Source of the DNA: Nitrospira tepida | GTDB lineage: Bacteria; Nitrospirota; Nitrospiria; Nitrospirales; Nitrospiraceae | NCBI RefSeq assembly: GCF_947241125.1 | Contig: NZ_OX365700.1 | Span: 1,550,001 to 1,614,000 of the forward strand | Direction of reading: 5' to 3' | DNA length: 64,000 nt | Shown here: piece by piece, positions 45,439 to 53,807 of the stretch | How positions within the stretch are numbered: position 1 is the first letter of the stretch | Layout of the letters: the number at the start of each line of letters is the position of its first letter | Translations under genes and position numbers: made by a program | Notes under the pieces: generated by a model | What the model saw: only the letters and a program-made list of their open reading frames with translations | Told to the model about the DNA's origin: nothing | Database searches by the model: none

Positions 45439-45654
45439 CTATTCTCTATCCTCATGCAGCTCGTCTCGCTTCCGATACTGGAGCTTCCCCATCGCAAATC
45501 CAGTTTCCAGCATGGCTTTTTGGCGGTTGATGATGTCCTGTTCTTCTTCCTCCGTGGCCTTCACGAGCACGAGGGCCTCAGTCCCGTCGCCACATCCAGT
45601 TTGTCCTTGAGCACCACCGTGTTGCCTTTCACGATGCCTTTGTACGTCTTCATG
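45439..45654 (-). pseudogene. second vapB-like antitoxin, frameshifted
   Basis: Starting at the ATG at 45654 the frame reads MKTYKGIVKGNTVVLKDKLD then stops after 30 codons. A single-base shift near 45581 restores EALVLVKATEEEEQDIINR and LQYRKRDELHEDRE to a TAG at 45439. The restored protein parallels the intact vapB from end to end, so this is a decayed tandem paralogue. No second toxin gene follows it. Confidence 0.75.
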
Positions 45655-45770
45655 GCCTGTTCTCCATTGTCATCTCCAGCGCATGCCCAGCATTATCGCC
45701 AAATGCCGGCTGTTGGTCATCTCATTCCGCATGTCTGAAAGACCGCCGCCAGAGTTCCAGAAGCAGCAGC

Positions 45771-45820
45771 GCCTGTCTGCCTGCCCGCAGCCCTGCAGGC
45801 AGGCCAGGGCATAGGCAGGC
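45771..45820. repeat. palindromic CTGCC-rich element downstream of cas3
   Basis: TGCCTGC (45778-45784) pairs with GCAGGCA (45795-45801), with further ggcaggc units to 45820. It lies about 40 bp after the cas3 stop and could end the cas8-cas3 transcript, although no T-run follows. Confidence 0.35.
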
Positions 45821-45859
45821 CGCTCGGAGAAAGCGAGGAGTACTGAAATCTCCCAAAGA

Positions 45860-48259
45860 TTAGTTCAATTTTAGCCCATGGATCGAATCATAGGGCACAT
45901 CCACAACAATAGGATCTGCGCCAGATGAGCTTAACACCTTATCGGCTCGTCGAAGTTGCCAGAATTGGCCAGAGGAGATTGGAACAAGGAGTTCACCGGA
46001 ACGCAATGGGTCCTGGTCGAGTGCATTTTCGTACTCCGTCACAAGTACCTTTGGCAGCACTTCTGTGCCATCGAACATCTTGTCGAATGCTTCCGCCAAC
46101 TCATCGCTCGATTGGAAAGCGCGAAGGTTTGCCAGGCATGCTACGGCAAACTCCTCCTGGCAGTCTGATACTTCCTTAGCCCATTTTTCGTGAATAGCGC
46201 CAGCATATATTCTGTCGAGCCAGGGACCAATCTGCGACTCATTAATAATTGTATTGGCGTTTTCTTCCAGTATCCGAAGCGAACCGGCAACATACTCTTT
46301 CTCATAGACACCTTGACCCCCCAGAGGCTCTGTTACGACATGAACGTCACACGAAGTATGACGACGACCTCTGTTTACTCGCCCAAAACGCTGAATCAGT
46401 GATTCAAGAGGCGCCGGCTCTGTGAAGATTGTGTCAAAGTCAATATCCAGACTGACCTCAACAACCTGAGTAGCGACAAGGACTGCCGGGGTCGCTGTTT
46501 GCTGTCGATTGCGGGTTCCCATCTTCATAAGAAGATTTTGTTCTTTGCCAAATCGATCTCGGGCGTTAAAGCGGCCATGGATAAGCTCAGACACAATAGC
46601 GATCGATGAGAGTGGTTCACTAAGAGCGCGATGAACATTGATTGCAGTAGCAACTGTATTGCAGACAACCAGTACTGATTCACCTCCGGACGCACGCTGT
46701 GCGATTTGTTCTAGAACGGCGGGTTCTGTGATCCTGCCCTTCACAATTCTTATGGTATGACGGGCGAATTGTTTAAAGAGGGCATCTCCTGCACTGACAT
46801 GCACGACCTCTCCAAGAACTCGGTGAAGAACTCCGGCGAGTATCGACGGAAAGGTTGCCGACATAATCAAGAATCGGCCTCCAAGATTTCTTCGAAGATG
46901 TTCAATCATGCCTAAGATCATGCCCAGCCGCTTTGGTTCATAAGCATGGATCTCATCAAAGATGAAAAGACCATCAACCGCGTCTGTGAGCAGTGCTTCG
47001 TAGCCTTTCAATCGAAAGGCTCCACGGAGAAGTTGATAGGGAGTCAGAACCCGTATCGGATGATGACAGAGACGAGCAAGAGCCTGTTCGCGGTGCGCGA
47101 CGATCTCTGCCTTCTCTGGGACATACCCTTTCTCCAAAAGGTTTCGATAAAGAGCCTGAAGTGCGCGGGAGTGCTGGAGTGAAACGCTTTCAGGAAAATG
47201 GCGAGAGAGCCGAGCGTGCATGGCATTGAGACTAGCTTGATAGGGGAGGAGATAATAGATGCGTCCACGGCAATCACCGTTCGCCTTTTGATTGACGCTC
47301 CAGAGAATCGCGGCTTCCGTTTTCCCACTCCCCGTTGGAGCAACGAGCAGAGCATGCCCAGAGCGCGATGCTGCCTCCCGTTGGTGTGGAAAGAGTGCAT
47401 CTGTGCGGCCCAGGCCCAAGATCTTCACCATTTCCTCTATATTCTTAAACGGGAGATCTGCAGGGCGTACATGAGCAGAAGCAGTGTGGTCTGCGAGAAG
47501 AACGAGTCCGCGAAGGACAAGGGCGGTGAGGTTTTCGGATGACGAGGAAGGTTGCTCTCCAAGTTTCCGGACAAGCCGTCGGTAAGCCTTTAATGCATTG
47601 TGAATTCTCGAGACTGCAAGTTCACGAAAATTGGCTGCGGGGTGTGCTGGCAGGTCAGGAAAGACTTCAAGCTCTGGCAGTTTGTTCTTCCTTGCTAATT
47701 TAGAAGAATCTATTGCTATCCAGTTCGCAACAGCTTCCACTATGGGGTCACTCACCTCTGCCAACAGAGAGGAGACAGGGTCGTCTTCGGAATCATCAAG
47801 TTCAGAGTAAAGTCGAGTGATGTCACTGATGTCCCGATGATGCGAGGCAATACCGGCTGCAACCCATGGATGGTCGCCTTCATTGCCATCAGGCAGAGCC
47901 CATTCAATAAATGCTAGCGAGAGGATTTCATGGCGTTGCCCCCATGATTCTCCACCCGGGCGGAGTTGAGCTTGGAACCCTTTCGCGATTTTCCCCATAT
48001 CATGCAGAACGCATGCCCAGAACGCTCGATGCCACAGGCGAGGCTCGCCCACTCGCTCGGCAAGGTTAGGAAATAGTTCGTGAAGATCGCCTAAGCGAGC
48101 TACGACCGCAGCGGTATGGCCTATAAGGGTTTCTCCTCGAGTCGAACCAGGCCGTGGACTTTTAGCCCAAATTTCCGCCAGGGTTGTCTTGTGGTCAGTG
48201 TCCACTGTTTTATGAACTACCTGTGAAACTGTGAAACCACACAATTCTATGGGTTCCAT
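45860..48259 (-). CDS. cas3: CRISPR type I nuclease-helicase Cas3 (HD domain fused)
   Basis: From the ATG at 48259 (ACCTCC complement, a good ribosome site) it has 799 residues. HD nuclease: IGHTAAVVARL, VLHDMGKIAKGFQ near 85 and ASHHRDI. Superfamily 2 helicase: Walker A APTGSGKTEAA near 308, DEIH in IFDEIHAY near 435, SAT in IMSATFPS and motif VI LIQRFGRVNR near 625. It degrades DNA recruited by Cascade. The start lies 50 nt inside cas5, so it is co-translated. All catalytic motifs are present. Confidence 0.95.
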   Translation of the reverse strand: MEPIELCGFTVSQVVHKTVDTDHKTTLAEIWAKSPRPGSTRGETLIGHTAAVVARLGDLHELFPNLAERVGEPRLWHRAFWACVLHDMGKIAKGFQAQLRPGGESWGQRHEILSLAFIEWALPDGNEGDHPWVAAGIASHHRDISDITRLYSELDDSEDDPVSSLLAEVSDPIVEAVANWIAIDSSKLARKNKLPELEVFPDLPAHPAANFRELAVSRIHNALKAYRRLVRKLGEQPSSSSENLTALVLRGLVLLADHTASAHVRPADLPFKNIEEMVKILGLGRTDALFPHQREAASRSGHALLVAPTGSGKTEAAILWSVNQKANGDCRGRIYYLLPYQASLNAMHARLSRHFPESVSLQHSRALQALYRNLLEKGYVPEKAEIVAHREQALARLCHHPIRVLTPYQLLRGAFRLKGYEALLTDAVDGLFIFDEIHAYEPKRLGMILGMIEHLRRNLGGRFLIMSATFPSILAGVLHRVLGEVVHVSAGDALFKQFARHTIRIVKGRITEPAVLEQIAQRASGGESVLVVCNTVATAINVHRALSEPLSSIAIVSELIHGRFNARDRFGKEQNLLMKMGTRNRQQTATPAVLVATQVVEVSLDIDFDTIFTEPAPLESLIQRFGRVNRGRRHTSCDVHVVTEPLGGQGVYEKEYVAGSLRILEENANTIINESQIGPWLDRIYAGAIHEKWAKEVSDCQEEFAVACLANLRAFQSSDELAEAFDKMFDGTEVLPKVLVTEYENALDQDPLRSGELLVPISSGQFWQLRRADKVLSSSGADPIVVDVPYDSIHGLKLN

Positions 48260-48968
48260 GTTTTGGAGGTGATTGGGGGTCAATCCAAAGCTCCAAAGGC
48301 TCGTTTTTGATGTGCAACACCTGTCGGGAGCCAAACAGGTTGCCTTCTTCGACTGACGAGTAGTAAACAATATCCCGGAGAAGGATGAAGCGATCGAAAA
48401 CTGGTTCTCTCTGTGGTGGGGGACCGATATAGCGCGGCATCAAGACGGTGGTGCCGCGTGCGGTTCGCCTGCGGAAATGAGAAGGCAGAATCGTTGCCTC
48501 GAAGTATCCACGGTCTGACCGTTCAAGTGTGGCTTCTTCAACTTTGCTATAGCAGGCCAGGTCCTGCGAGCGTCCCAAGACGACCGGAAAGCGGGGTTGT
48601 AAGAATGCATCAGCGAGGTCTATTCGGTTCAGATAGAGAACAAGCCTGGCTCCCAAAAGAAACTCCCGACGAGTAGGCTGCACGGTAGCATTAAGAACAG
48701 TTGAGTGTGTTTCTCTCCCAACTTGAAACCGTCCTCCAGCAGGAACCACAATCTGCTGATTTTCCAAATCCTCCCCTTTGCCAAGGGCCGTAAACCAATA
48801 AGCAAACTGGAGACTTGTTGAGTCCGGCCATTCTCCCAAGGCGCTGGCAATATGGCCAAATATTGTAGAGGGAGGAGGCATGTCAAAGCTTAACTGGCGT
48901 CCAACCAAGAAGTGGGGGTAACGAAAGGAGCAGGTTGGCGCTTCTATCTCAATGCGAAGGACTCGCAT
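48210..48968 (-). CDS. cas5: Cascade subunit Cas5 (type I-B, Cst5t-like)
   Basis: A RAMP protein of 252 residues: MRVLRIEIEAPTCSFRYPHF, then PPPSTIFGHIASALGEW (typical Cas5 P-P-S-T-hydrophobic-G-h-h segment) and a G-rich C-terminus. In type I-B it holds the crRNA 5' handle. One base separates it from cas7, and it overlaps cas3. Confidence 0.9.
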   Translation of the reverse strand: MRVLRIEIEAPTCSFRYPHFLVGRQLSFDMPPPSTIFGHIASALGEWPDSTSLQFAYWFTALGKGEDLENQQIVVPAGGRFQVGRETHSTVLNATVQPTRREFLLGARLVLYLNRIDLADAFLQPRFPVVLGRSQDLACYSKVEEATLERSDRGYFEATILPSHFRRRTARGTTVLMPRYIGPPPQREPVFDRFILLRDIVYYSSVEEGNLFGSRQVLHIKNEPLELWIDPQSPPKHGTHRIVWFHSFTGSS

Positions 48969-48969
48969 G

Positions 48970-50067
48970 TCAGTCGTACCATTTCTTGTTATTGCTTTGT
49001 TTGAGTTCTTCTGCCAGAGCGATCATTGCCTCCCGCGGGTGCCCCCACCGGAATTTAATGCTAGATCGCTCAGCATCGCTCAGCAATTCGACGGCCTGCC
49101 GATGATCATCCAAGTAACCCTTAGCCCATCCCACAAATACATCAGAAAGAAGTTGGTCCTTGTAGACCTTCAAAATTTCTTTTAGCGCATCGAGACTGAT
49201 CGCAGGTTGACCATTACTATTGGCGCAGACGATTCGGTAAAAGGGATGGTTGCCAGATCGCGTGACGGCAGCAAAAATCAGACTCGGTGTTACGTCAGTA
49301 TAGTGGAGCGTCAACTTAGCGCCACCTTCCATCTCGCCGATCGCACGTATCAGGGATGCGACACGTTTAGCTCGGTCTTGGTGGGATAAACGGAAAGCAG
49401 GTTGTCCATAAACTGTTGCCTCTTGAAGGTGCCGTTCCCTAGCAATTTGAATGCGGTTTTCATCAAGATTCCGATAACCAACTCGCCCTCCGTTGAAAAA
49501 TGTGCCGGCAGTGGTCAGGTTGAGCGAAAAGAGTCCTTGGAGGGTCGCTCTATAGAATTGGTGCTGATAGAGAACGGGGTCTCCATCATGCCGAGCCATT
49601 GTTCCCCAATCTTCGACAAGCTTTACTGGCCCAAGAGAGACCAGAGTACCAACCCTAAATGGAGAGATTCGCGTTATACTGACTTCCTTCCCTTTCTTTT
49701 CTTCCAGCGGCGTTAGCTTTTGATAATTTGGATCTTTCTGGCGACGATCTTTAGACTTGGAATCTGGTGCGCGCATGTATCCAAACAAATCGTCATCCCA
49801 ATACTCGATCGGGTTGCTGGCTGGATAGGCAAGGTTTTCGTTTTCCTTGTACGTTGGTGCCATTGCCCAGGCAGCATCGTTTTTCGAAAGAGTTTCTCTC
49901 AGCCAATATCGAACCGCCTGTGCCGACACATATGGAATTGGCCCAGTTGGCGTGCGTATAAATTTCACAGCCATTGCATTTTCAACCCGTGCTGTCTCGT
50001 CCTTCCCAGCATTGTTCAGCGCCGATGCTGGAGCATCGATTAACATCATTCCAGTGACAAAAGCCAT
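48970..50067 (-). CDS. cas7: Cascade backbone Cas7 (Cst2/DevR family)
   Basis: A 365-residue protein beginning MAFVTGMMLIDAPASALNNAG, followed by VKFIRTPTGPIPYVSAQAV and RYWLRETL, the Cst2/DevR Cas7 signature. Six or so copies line the crRNA in type I-B complexes and the subunit also cleaves target RNA in some type III relatives. AAGGAGGAG lies ahead of the ATG. Gene order cas8-cas7-cas5-cas3 fits the Tneap (Cst) branch of I-B. Confidence 0.92.
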   Translation of the reverse strand: MAFVTGMMLIDAPASALNNAGKDETARVENAMAVKFIRTPTGPIPYVSAQAVRYWLRETLSKNDAAWAMAPTYKENENLAYPASNPIEYWDDDLFGYMRAPDSKSKDRRQKDPNYQKLTPLEEKKGKEVSITRISPFRVGTLVSLGPVKLVEDWGTMARHDGDPVLYQHQFYRATLQGLFSLNLTTAGTFFNGGRVGYRNLDENRIQIARERHLQEATVYGQPAFRLSHQDRAKRVASLIRAIGEMEGGAKLTLHYTDVTPSLIFAAVTRSGNHPFYRIVCANSNGQPAISLDALKEILKVYKDQLLSDVFVGWAKGYLDDHRQAVELLSDAERSSIKFRWGHPREAMIALAEELKQSNNKKWYD

Positions 50068-50117
50068 GTCTCGCTCCTCCTTTTCCTCAAAAGCGGATTC
50101 CCTGTTTGCAGGGATAC

Positions 50118-50492
50118 TTATGATGCTGCCAGATTTGCAGCTTCATCTTCGGTTTCTAGTTCCTGAAGCGCATCGGGTTGTTTGCCAAACCAGCCCTGCC
50201 GATGCAATTCTTCAATGACCCGAATCAACACCAGGTCTCTGGCCAGCGTCCAGTCTGTTCTGGCCAATTCCTCTCCTTCTTCAAAGACGAGCAGGAACTC
50301 ATCCAGCCCCAGTAAAGGAGGTTGTCCCTTCTTGAGACGGACGTTGGAGGCTTTGATGAGCAGATTCCTCAAGATCACATACCGATTGGCCCGATAAAGT
50401 CCCTGAAAAAGGCGTCGGTCGTTGTCCAATGCGATGTGTTGAGCGACCCGATCGCCAAGTGAACGGATCGCCTCAATCCGGCTCTTTTCCAT
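50118..50492 (-). CDS. cas11: internal Cas11 small subunit within cas8
   Basis: An in-frame ATG at 50492 is preceded by AAGGAGGTGATT (50507-50496), a near-perfect complement of the 16S anti-Shine-Dalgarno, with 8 nt between GGAGG and the ATG. The 124-residue product (MEKSRIEAIRSLGDRVAQHI at the start) is predicted all-helical and has the size reported for Cas11 made by internal initiation in type I-B, I-C and I-D systems. No separate cas11 gene is present in the operon. Confidence 0.7.
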   Translation of the reverse strand: MEKSRIEAIRSLGDRVAQHIALDNDRRLFQGLYRANRYVILRNLLIKASNVRLKKGQPPLLGLDEFLLVFEEGEELARTDWTLARDLVLIRVIEELHRQGWFGKQPDALQELETEDEAANLAAS

Positions 50493-51629
50493 TCCAATCA
50501 CCTCCTTCAGAAATAGGCGTGTTATGTCCCAGGAGACGAGATCGAATTGCCGGGTTAAGTGATAGTCCCGGCGCGGGTCGCTCTCGCGTGCGAACCGATG
50601 GGCTTGACGAAGAAAATAGGTGCGGACAAAGCGGGCTGCATTGGCTGGTAGATCAAATAGGTCATCATAGAGATAGTTACGATTCATTTCAGGGTTCCAG
50701 GGTTTCTCTCCGTGCGTGTTTGTAGCTTGTTTGTGTTTCTTTCTCCCCTTGCTTTTCTTCTGCTTGTCATCCTCTGAAGTTCTCTCTCTCGCCGAAGACT
50801 GTATCTTTTGCCAAACCTGACTCGTACCAGCTCGAGATACTGCGCGGATGAATTTGACGACCTCAGAAGGAAGTTGGAAAAGATCAATATCAGGGCCTTG
50901 ACCGGAATTGGTCAGGTGATACACCGTGACTGATGGTGCCGGTTCGTCCTCACTCCATTCTCGGCGCTCGTGTTCAATTTCTAATAGAACATGGACAATT
51001 AAGGTTTTCGGGGCCTTTGCATCGAGATATTTTTCTTTAGACTTGTCAGTTAAAAGGAGGAGCTTTCGATTATCGTTGAGGAACCGGTGAGCGAAGGCAT
51101 AGGTAAGCTTCGGATCATCGGGACAATGAACTGCCAAGGCCCGCCCGTAACAACGACGAGCGCCCATAGGGAAAGCTTGGATTGCCAGAAGATAGGCACC
51201 TGAAATAGGCAGGCCGCCGGTGCCTGCAGGGAAAAAGTTGAGAACGTCCTCCCCCGTGATCATCGGCACGTGTTGTCTGTAGACGATCCGGCTAGCTGGT
51301 TCACCAGAGAATATACAGCGAAGGCCTGATGCGTGAGGATCAGGTGGTTCCTGAAATGCATAGAGGACTTGTCGTTTAAATTGCGCGATATTTTCGGATT
51401 TCATTTTTATTTTTGCACCGGGCTGCGCACCTGGTTGAACATAAGCAGCGTTCGGAAAGACACAGGTGAGATATGAGAGCAGTTTCCCCGAGAAGTATTC
51501 CTTCTCCAGAAAGTTTGCCACCTTAAGCAGATCTTTCTTGGTTAAAGTCGAAGGATCAGGTTTCTCGCAGAACGCCGATAACGTTGCCACGCCGACATCG
51601 GCAATTGGATGACCTGTATATCGCAGCAT
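50118..51629 (-). CDS. cas8: Cascade large subunit Cas8 (Cst1 type)
   Basis: I place the start at the ATG at 51629 (MLRYTGHPIADVGVATLSAF), giving 503 residues that match the Cst1/Cas8b family. A cysteine-containing LRCIFSGEPASRIVYRQ segment near 120, a charged low-complexity linker near 300-325 and a helical C-terminus follow. It recognises PAM. The frame stays open upstream to 51710 with residues copied from the end of Cas6 (VGKYAVWGNGRYE), so a longer hybrid product is possible but probably not the real N-terminus. The last 124 codons probably also encode Cas11. Confidence 0.85.
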   Translation of the reverse strand: MLRYTGHPIADVGVATLSAFCEKPDPSTLTKKDLLKVANFLEKEYFSGKLLSYLTCVFPNAAYVQPGAQPGAKIKMKSENIAQFKRQVLYAFQEPPDPHASGLRCIFSGEPASRIVYRQHVPMITGEDVLNFFPAGTGGLPISGAYLLAIQAFPMGARRCYGRALAVHCPDDPKLTYAFAHRFLNDNRKLLLLTDKSKEKYLDAKAPKTLIVHVLLEIEHERREWSEDEPAPSVTVYHLTNSGQGPDIDLFQLPSEVVKFIRAVSRAGTSQVWQKIQSSARERTSEDDKQKKSKGRKKHKQATNTHGEKPWNPEMNRNYLYDDLFDLPANAARFVRTYFLRQAHRFARESDPRRDYHLTRQFDLVSWDITRLFLKEVIGMEKSRIEAIRSLGDRVAQHIALDNDRRLFQGLYRANRYVILRNLLIKASNVRLKKGQPPLLGLDEFLLVFEEGEELARTDWTLARDLVLIRVIEELHRQGWFGKQPDALQELETEDEAANLAAS

Positions 51630-51669
51630 CACATCACTCTTATATAGTTTGTCTTCCAAAGACCGCACT

Positions 51670-51722
51670 AACTCATACCGCCCATTTCCCCATACTGCAT
51701 ACTTCCCCACGTGAGTGTACTG
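51670..51722 (-). pseudogene. cas6 3'-end fragment, copy 2
   Basis: About 44 of 53 positions match the end of the intact cas6 (53821-53873). On the minus strand it encodes QYTHVGKYAVWGNGRYE in frame with cas8. It is joined on the other side to a heptamer array. Confidence 0.8.
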
Positions 51723-52085
51723 CGTATCCGTTTACCGTGAACCGTCGTCCGCAGTCCGCGAACCGCAATTCGCGAGCCACCGCCTGCGAACTGTTATCGG
51801 TCGATGGAGAACCGTCCGCCCTTGTCGTGCACAGGACCTTGTATCCGCACGATGTATGGAGCGTGGTGTGCACTGGTGGCCCATCAGGTATCACGCCCAT
51901 GTGACATCCGAGGTCACAACGCTGAAGACTGTGACCCGCCATCCGCACACCGCTTCCCGCTCTCGGCGTTCCGCTGACCGGTTAGCGTAAACCGCGGCCC
52001 GGAATCCGTGACCTGTCATTGGTCGACGGATAACGGAAGACGGGCAACGGAAAACGGGATACCGGAGTCCCGTTTGACCGTTTAC
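51723..52085. repeat. CCG-type heptamer array J
   Basis: Units such as ccgttta, ccgtgaa, ccgtcgt, ccgcagt, ccgcgaa lie at about 51728-51800. A more degenerate centre follows (51800-51990, with a GTGAC/GTCAC inverted repeat near 51900). Reverse-oriented units (acggata, acggaag, acgggca, acggaaa) lie at about 52016-52045. No gene is supported in this 400-bp stretch. Confidence 0.75.
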
Positions 52086-52125
52086 GGCCAGTGCTGGTAG
52101 CATCTCTTTGCCTTAGAGTGCCTCC

Positions 52126-52377
52126 ATGAGCGAAAAAGAATCGCTTCATCCCCCTCGATTTGTCCGGAACGAACAGGGTGAGATTATCGACGTCATTGTG
52201 TCCTATGACGATTATCGGCAATTCCTTCGGACCCTTGCCGCTCATGCTGATTGGGAAACACTGCCTCCCTATCTTCAGGATGCCATTGATCACCTGCTTG
52301 CTGAAGAAGCCAAGGCTGAACCTGGATCATCACAGCCCATCCGTGCAGTTCTGGGCAAACCTGGCAAGACTGCCTGA
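52126..52377 (+). CDS. antitoxin of a RelE-type module
   Basis: An 83-residue acidic protein. FVRNEQGEIIDVIVSYDDYRQFL in the first half is typical of Phd/RelB-like antitoxins (beta-strands followed by helix), then a helical tail ending in KPGKTA. The stop overlaps the toxin start (TGATG). The only plus-strand genes in the island. Confidence 0.75.
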   Translation: MSEKESLHPPRFVRNEQGEIIDVIVSYDDYRQFLRTLAAHADWETLPPYLQDAIDHLLAEEAKAEPGSSQPIRAVLGKPGKTA

Positions 52378-52634
52378 TGGTCTACCAGGTTCTGCTCCGA
52401 CCTGCCGCGGAACGCGACCTCGCTAAGCTTCCTCCCGATATTCGCACCAGGTTGGCCGATGTTCTGTTTGCCCTCGAAAACGATCCTCGCCCTCATGGCG
52501 TGACCAAGCTGGCGGGAGGCCACGATGTGTGGCGCGTCCGCGTCGGCGACTATCGCGTTCTTTTCGAAATCGACGATTCTGCCCAAACCATTCTCATCCT
52601 TCGTATCGCCCACCGCCGGGATGCTTACCGCTGA
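52377..52634 (+). CDS. RelE/ParE-family toxin
   Basis: An 85-residue protein: YQVLLRPAAERDLAKLPPDI, LAGGHDVWRVRVGDYRVLFE and ILRIAHRRDAYR are the usual RelE signatures (Arg-Val-Gly-Asp-Tyr-Arg core). RelE cleaves mRNA in the ribosome. Intact. Its 3' end abuts a cas6 fragment and heptamers. Confidence 0.88.
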   Translation: MVYQVLLRPAAERDLAKLPPDIRTRLADVLFALENDPRPHGVTKLAGGHDVWRVRVGDYRVLFEIDDSAQTILILRIAHRRDAYR

Positions 52635-52645
52635 TGCCATTCCAT

Positions 52646-52683
52646 AACCTCATACTGTCCGTTTCCCCACACCGCGTACTTCC
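52646..52683 (-). pseudogene. cas6 3'-end fragment, copy 3
   Basis: On the minus strand it encodes RKYAVWGNGQYEV, matching the last residues of Cas6, and runs directly into a heptamer array. It lies 12 bp after the relE stop. Confidence 0.75.
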
Positions 52684-52689
52684 TATTGT

Positions 52690-52885
52690 CCGTGAACCGT
52701 TCACCGCTGCCCGCAATCCGCGAGCCGCTCACCGTGAGCCGTGTTCCGTGATCCGTTTACCGCTATCCGCATCCCGCTGACCGTCTACCGCTGCCCGCAA
52801 ACCGCTTTCAACAGCCCGTGATCGGTCGACGGGCAACGGAAGACGGGCGACGGAGAACCGGAGTCCGTTCGCCGTGAGCCGTCGA
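52690..52885. repeat. CCG-type heptamer array K
   Basis: Units ccgtgaa, ccgttca, ccgctgc, ccgcaat, ccgcgag and similar run from about 52691 to 52807. Reverse-oriented units (acgggca, acggaag, acgggcg, acggaga) at about 52830-52857 follow a central atcggtcgacgg that is shared almost exactly with array J (near 52010). Confidence 0.75.
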
Positions 52886-52889
52886 ACCT

Positions 52890-53564
52890 TCATCGCTCCT
52901 TCTCCAAGGATCGGGCAATCAGTTCTCTCGCCAGGGATTTATAGAAGGACGCTATTGCCACTGGATCATAGGGCTTGAGCATCGGCAGCTCGCCTTGCGA
53001 CGGAAGGTCTTCCAGAAATCTGCCTTTGAGGATATGGTCGATGCCTGTGACGCCGAATTTCCGCTGAGTCTGCTGGATTGCGTCCCACAGGCTGATTGTC
53101 GGAAACTCGCGAAGCAGAAAATAGACGTCGAGATAATCCTTGAAATCCTTTCGATCCGTGAGCGCCATGAGTTTGTTGGCCAGGATGTCTCGCCAACCGT
53201 CAACCTGGACGCCTTCGACGGCCAGGCGCGGCTCAAGCGGGGGAAACGGATATTTCGTGAACTCCACTTTCATGGTCCGCTGATTGTAATCATGAAGCAG
53301 GAACAACCGGCGATCGTATTTCCGCTCATGCTGAATATTGGCGACGTGTGGAATCGCTCGAAGGAAACCGAGGACGGACTCCAGATCGACTTCCTGCTCG
53401 GTAAAGAAGTCGAGATCTTCGGAGTGCCGATGCCGAAGATAGAACGCCGACAGGGCCGTTCCACCGGTCAGGTAAAAGTGCTCGCGGAGCGGGGAGTTCC
53501 GGAAGCGTACAAGGAGGGTTTTTTGTTCCTCCGTCAGAATTGAATTGTCGGTAATCGAGTTCAG
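52890..53564 (-). CDS. abiEii: AbiEii-type nucleotidyltransferase toxin
   Basis: The frame carries the PF08843 core HFYLTGGTALSAFYL, HRHSEDLDFF (nucleotidyltransferase GG and D-x-D motifs), then VANIQHERKYDRRLF and DILANKLMALTDRKDFKDYL. No ATG, GTG or TTG lies before the core; a CTG at 53564 that overlaps the upstream stop (CTGA), with GGGAG 7 nt ahead, is the best start and gives 224 residues. AbiEii-type proteins transfer NMP to a cellular acceptor and act as abortive-infection toxins. Confidence 0.8.
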   Translation of the reverse strand: MNSITDNSILTEEQKTLLVRFRNSPLREHFYLTGGTALSAFYLRHRHSEDLDFFTEQEVDLESVLGFLRAIPHVANIQHERKYDRRLFLLHDYNQRTMKVEFTKYPFPPLEPRLAVEGVQVDGWRDILANKLMALTDRKDFKDYLDVYFLLREFPTISLWDAIQQTQRKFGVTGIDHILKGRFLEDLPSQGELPMLKPYDPVAIASFYKSLARELIARSLEKER

Positions 53565-53776
53565 GGATGGGTCTCCCAGGCGCGATGATATTCTTCAATC
53601 AGCGCTTTCGTGGCTCCATCGACCTTCAGTCGATCGCGATAGGTATAGAGAAGAGCCACCGTGTCACGGTCTTTCCCGTAGAGAGGGAAAAAGTCTGCGA
53701 TCCGCTGCAAACGCCACAACAGATCCTGGGGGGGCTCTCGATAATCCCACAGCAACTCTTTGGGGACAGCAATCAT
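53561..53776 (-). CDS. small partner of the AbiEii-type gene
   Basis: A 71-residue protein (MIAVPKELLWDYREPPQDLL at the start, IEEYHRAWETHP at the end). Short proteins with the PKELLWD motif (DUF6922-like) commonly precede PF08843 nucleotidyltransferases and are presumed antitoxins. It overlaps the toxin by 4 nt (CTGA). Confidence 0.65.
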   Translation of the reverse strand: MIAVPKELLWDYREPPQDLLWRLQRIADFFPLYGKDRDTVALLYTYRDRLKVDGATKALIEEYHRAWETHP

Positions 53777-53807
53777 CTCGCTTCGCTCTTTCGAGAGTCG
53801 GCGACCA

